Made by a program: the position numbers and the translations under genes. A DNA stretch of 64,000 bases from Pontibacter mucosus (GTDB taxonomy: Bacteria > Bacteroidota > Bacteroidia > Cytophagales > Hymenobacteraceae). The DNA lies in NCBI RefSeq assembly GCF_003054055.1, contig NZ_QBKI01000005.1:310001-374000 (forward strand), read 5' to 3'. Each line of letters opens with the position of its first letter. The first letter of the stretch is position 1. The notes under the pieces were generated by a model. That model saw only the letters and a list, made by a program, of their open reading frames with translations, searched no databases and was not told the origin of the DNA. Positions 61,912 through 64,000 of this stretch are shown here, piece by piece.

Positions 61912-62688
61912 CTAAAAATTCCAATCCTCATTAATGATGGCCATGGCGTAGTGGGCCGTCATATCGAACTGGCAGGGCACCAGGGACACGTAGTTGTTTA
62001 CCAGCGCCCATTCGTCGGTGTCCTCGCCTTTGTCGTGGTTCACGAAGCTGCCCGTCATCCAGTAGTACTTGCGGTTGTGCGGATCCAGTCGCTCATCGAA
62101 CTCCTCCTGCCACTTGGCGCGGGCCTGGCGGCATACTTTAATGCCTTTTATCGGCTCGTCGCTCTTCTTCGGGAAGTTCACGTTCAGGGCCGTGTTCTCC
62201 GGAATGCCGTGCTCGATTGCCTCACGGATGATCTTCTCCACAAACTCCTCGGTATGGCTAAAATCCGCCCCGTGGCCGTAGTCGCAGAGCGAAAAACCGA
62301 TGGCAGGGAGCCCCTCGATGGCCGCCTCGATAGCTGCCGACATCGTGCCGGAGTACAACACGCTGATGCTGGAGTTGGAGCCGTGGTTGATGCCGCTCAC
62401 CACCAGGTCAGGCTGGCGATCTTTGAGCACGTGGAACTTGGCCAGCTTCACGCAGTCGGCCGGGGTGCCGGAGCACTCATAGGCCTCCACGCCCAGGTCT
62501 TCTAAAGCAATGGATTTATCTAAACGGAGTGTATTTCCAATGGTGATGGCGTGCCCCATACCAGACTGCGGCGAATCAGGAGCCACTACAACTACCTCCC
62601 CTACCTTCATGGCCACCCGCACCAGTGTTCGGATGCCCGGGGCCGTTATGCCGTCGTCGTTGGAAACTAAGATTAAAGGTTTAGCCAT
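61912..62688 (-). CDS. surE: 5'/3'-nucleotidase SurE
   Basis: This 258-residue metal-dependent phosphatase acts on nucleoside monophosphates and short polyphosphates. The metal motif ILVSNDDGITAPGI (D11, D12) is at the N-terminus, followed by the GMGHAIT loop and VSGINHGSN. The length matches the family. It is commonly linked with survival in stationary phase. The start ATG at 62688 fits the family exactly. It is divergent from the lipoprotein gene. Confidence 0.96.
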   Translation of the reverse strand: MAKPLILVSNDDGITAPGIRTLVRVAMKVGEVVVVAPDSPQSGMGHAITIGNTLRLDKSIALEDLGVEAYECSGTPADCVKLAKFHVLKDRQPDLVVSGINHGSNSSISVLYSGTMSAAIEAAIEGLPAIGFSLCDYGHGADFSHTEEFVEKIIREAIEHGIPENTALNVNFPKKSDEPIKGIKVCRQARAKWQEEFDERLDPHNRKYYWMTGSFVNHDKGEDTDEWALVNNYVSLVPCQFDMTAHYAMAIINEDWNF

Positions 62689-62809
62689 TTTAACTTTTAT
62701 AAGTTGATGTATGATAATAAAAACGCATTTGTAATAGTTGCTAATATACTACAACCAGAAGCTGCACATCAAGGTTTATACAATTAAATAACACAGAGGC
62801 TAGCGCAAC

Positions 62810-63427
62810 ATGTTGAAGAATATAGTATATGCGGTACTGCTAGGAATAGGTATGGCGGCTTGCCTCTCGCAGCAGGAGGAACAGGACGAAACGGCTACAG
62901 GCGCCACCGGGTCGTCTATACCTCCGGAGGTGCCCGATGAGACCGCTGCCTCTCCGGACTCATCTCTTTTTGTGATAGAAAACAAGCAGATAGGCAAGCT
63001 CCGGATTGGCATGCCCATCGACGAGATGCGGGCAGCGGCAACAGCCGGTTTCCGGCTAAATGACACTACCCTGCAGCAGGAAGGCATGCCCAGCACCGCT
63101 TATATACTTCGGCAAGGAAACCAGGCGAAAGGCCTCCTGATAGAGCAGACTTGCGACGACGCCTGTAAGGTGTGGCGCATCAGTGTGCTCAACCCAAAGT
63201 ATAAAACAGCCAAAGGGATACATGTGGGCTCCACCTACGGCGAGCTGCAGCAGGCGTACAAAATCCGCGCTGTTACCTTTGAGGAAGGCCGCGTGGTAGC
63301 CCAGGCTCCGGACGCAGGTCTAAGTTTTATGCTAGACCACAGCAGCCTGTCTTCTGAGGAACTTTCCCGGCTGAATGCTGCCACTGCGCCAAAAAATCTC
63401 TTAATCGAACGAATCTTAGTATATTAG
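62810..63427 (+). CDS. Hypothetical lipoprotein
   Basis: This 205-residue protein has a signal peptide with lipobox GMAAC near residue 18, a Glu/Thr/Pro-rich linker (about 20-45) and a globular part with IGKLRIGMPIDEMRAAA and GIHVGSTYGELQQAY, a repeat-like pattern seen in small envelope proteins. A cysteine pair (CDDAC) could form a disulfide. I do not recognise the family. A DoxX gene follows after 40 bases. Confidence 0.8.
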   Translation: MLKNIVYAVLLGIGMAACLSQQEEQDETATGATGSSIPPEVPDETAASPDSSLFVIENKQIGKLRIGMPIDEMRAAATAGFRLNDTTLQQEGMPSTAYILRQGNQAKGLLIEQTCDDACKVWRISVLNPKYKTAKGIHVGSTYGELQQAYKIRAVTFEEGRVVAQAPDAGLSFMLDHSSLSSEELSRLNAATAPKNLLIERILVY

Positions 63428-63467
63428 ACTGTTGCTATGTTCGGGGTAAATTCCTATACTTGCCCCT

Positions 63468-63917
63468 ATGGCTATACTTCGCGCAGGCTACAAAACAAAG
63501 AATTTCGGATTGCTGCTGCTCCGGGTGGGTATCGGGGTAATGTTTATACTTCATGGCTGGCCAAAAATGGCGGGCGGCATGGCCCGTTGGGAGGCCATTG
63601 GGCAGAACATGCAGCTGCTGGGCATTGATTTTATGCCGGTGTTCTGGGGTTTGATGGCGGCCGTTGCAGAGGTAGTTGGCGGTGGACTGCTGGTGCTGGG
63701 CTTTCTGTTCAGGCCCGCCTGTGCGCTGCTGCTCATCACAATGCTGGTCGCTACCCTGCGCCACGTAGCCGGCGGCGACGGATTTGGCGGCTACTCCCAC
63801 TCCCTGGAGGCTGCCATACTTTTCGCCTCGCTCCTCTTCATCGGCCCGGGCAAGTATAGCGTAGACTATAAGTTCTTCCAGAAAGATAAAAGCAGAGGCC
63901 GCAGGTATTACGCCTAG
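63468..63917 (+). CDS. DoxX-family membrane protein
   Basis: This 149-residue inner-membrane protein has four hydrophobic spans (about 13-30, 52-75, 80-98 and 107-125). The N-terminal LLLLRVGIGVMFILHGWPKM and the GLLVLGFLFRPACALLL stretch match the DoxX/DoxD group. The function of this family is poorly known; some members act with thiosulfate or oxidative stress systems. The start ATG at 63468 fits. A terminator follows after about 40 bases. Confidence 0.92.
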   Translation: MAILRAGYKTKNFGLLLLRVGIGVMFILHGWPKMAGGMARWEAIGQNMQLLGIDFMPVFWGLMAAVAEVVGGGLLVLGFLFRPACALLLITMLVATLRHVAGGDGFGGYSHSLEAAILFASLLFIGPGKYSVDYKFFQKDKSRGRRYYA

Positions 63918-63925
63918 TGTCCCAG

Positions 63926-63943
63926 AGGACAAAGGACAAAGGA
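63926..63943 (+). repeat. GGACAAA direct repeat
   Basis: GAGGACAAAGGACAAAGGAC is a short direct repeat that shares its word with the intergenic repeats at 4257-4270 and 36743-36849. It lies between the DoxX stop and its terminator. Confidence 0.55.
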
Positions 63944-63959
63944 CATAGTATACTCTGTT

Positions 63960-63985
63960 AAGACGCATCAAATTGCGTCTTTTTT
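63960..63985 (+). terminator. Rho-independent terminator after the DoxX gene
   Basis: AAGACGCA (63960-63967) pairs with TGCGTCTT (63974-63981), followed by T. Confidence 0.88.
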
Positions 63986-64000
63986 GTTTCCATACTTCCA

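Noticed and set aside
1-64000. tRNA, rRNA, CRISPR arrays, integrases or transposases
   Set aside because: I read through all intergenic stretches and saw no cloverleaf, no regularly spaced direct repeats and no recombinase gene, so nothing of this kind is called.

Overview
The window looks like chromosomal DNA of a Bacteroidota bacterium in the order Cytophagales, most likely a Hymenobacteraceae member such as Pontibacter or a close relative. Supporting signs are a SusC/SusD pair, a TamB/TamL-like pair, a transketolase split into two genes, a BlaI/BlaR1-like pair with TonB C-terminal domains, at least one promoter of the Bacteroidota form (TAnnTTTG), weak use of Shine-Dalgarno sequences, and fairly high GC content. 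The genus is an inference from gene style, not from a search. I see no rRNA, tRNA, CRISPR array, prophage or complete insertion sequence. Most of the window is ordinary core genome.

Layout. 0-4.8 kb: two minus-strand lipoprotein genes (one cut by the window edge, one M48 metallopeptidase), then a FAH-family hydrolase, an M23 peptidase and a Bcp peroxiredoxin. 4.9-8.3 kb: split transketolase with a secreted von Willebrand A protein between the halves. 8.3-9.9 kb: sigma factor, single-pass membrane protein and secreted helical protein. 10-21 kb: peptidase E, small conserved proteins, a membrane-tailed metallo-beta-lactamase-fold hydrolase, a two-PAS histidine kinase, a class III aminotransferase, an SLC13-type transporter, a TerB-like protein and phosphofructokinase. 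21.3-28.8 kb: TamB/TamL outer-membrane assembly operon. 28.9-38.4 kb: miaA, a 1742-residue hybrid kinase with its response regulator, a small conserved protein, a PhnP-like hydrolase and an Rqc2/RqcH-like protein.

39.0-51.4 kb: a minus-strand group. A Nudix hydrolase and a methyltransferase, separated by terminators, lie downstream of an operon-like run of nine sugar genes: three related CgeB-like glycosyltransferases, a GT4 glycosyltransferase, a Gfo/Idh/MocA oxidoreductase, a zinc dehydrogenase, a glycoside hydrolase fused to a nucleotide-sugar epimerase, a second epimerase and a short-chain dehydrogenase. No flippase, polymerase or export gene is present. The product is unknown, and this is the best candidate in the window for an undescribed pathway.

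51.6-64 kb: GNAT acetyltransferase, histidine phosphatase, SusC/SusD, BlaI/BlaR1-TonB and a three-domain TonB_C protein, a DUF4369-like lipoprotein that stops where a thioredoxin domain would usually start, SurE, a lipoprotein and a DoxX protein.

Across the window the word AAGTATA/TATACTT recurs far more than expected, inside and outside genes and in different reading frames. Intergenic spaces hold several families of dispersed palindromic repeats, two of which are present as clearly related pairs within this window.
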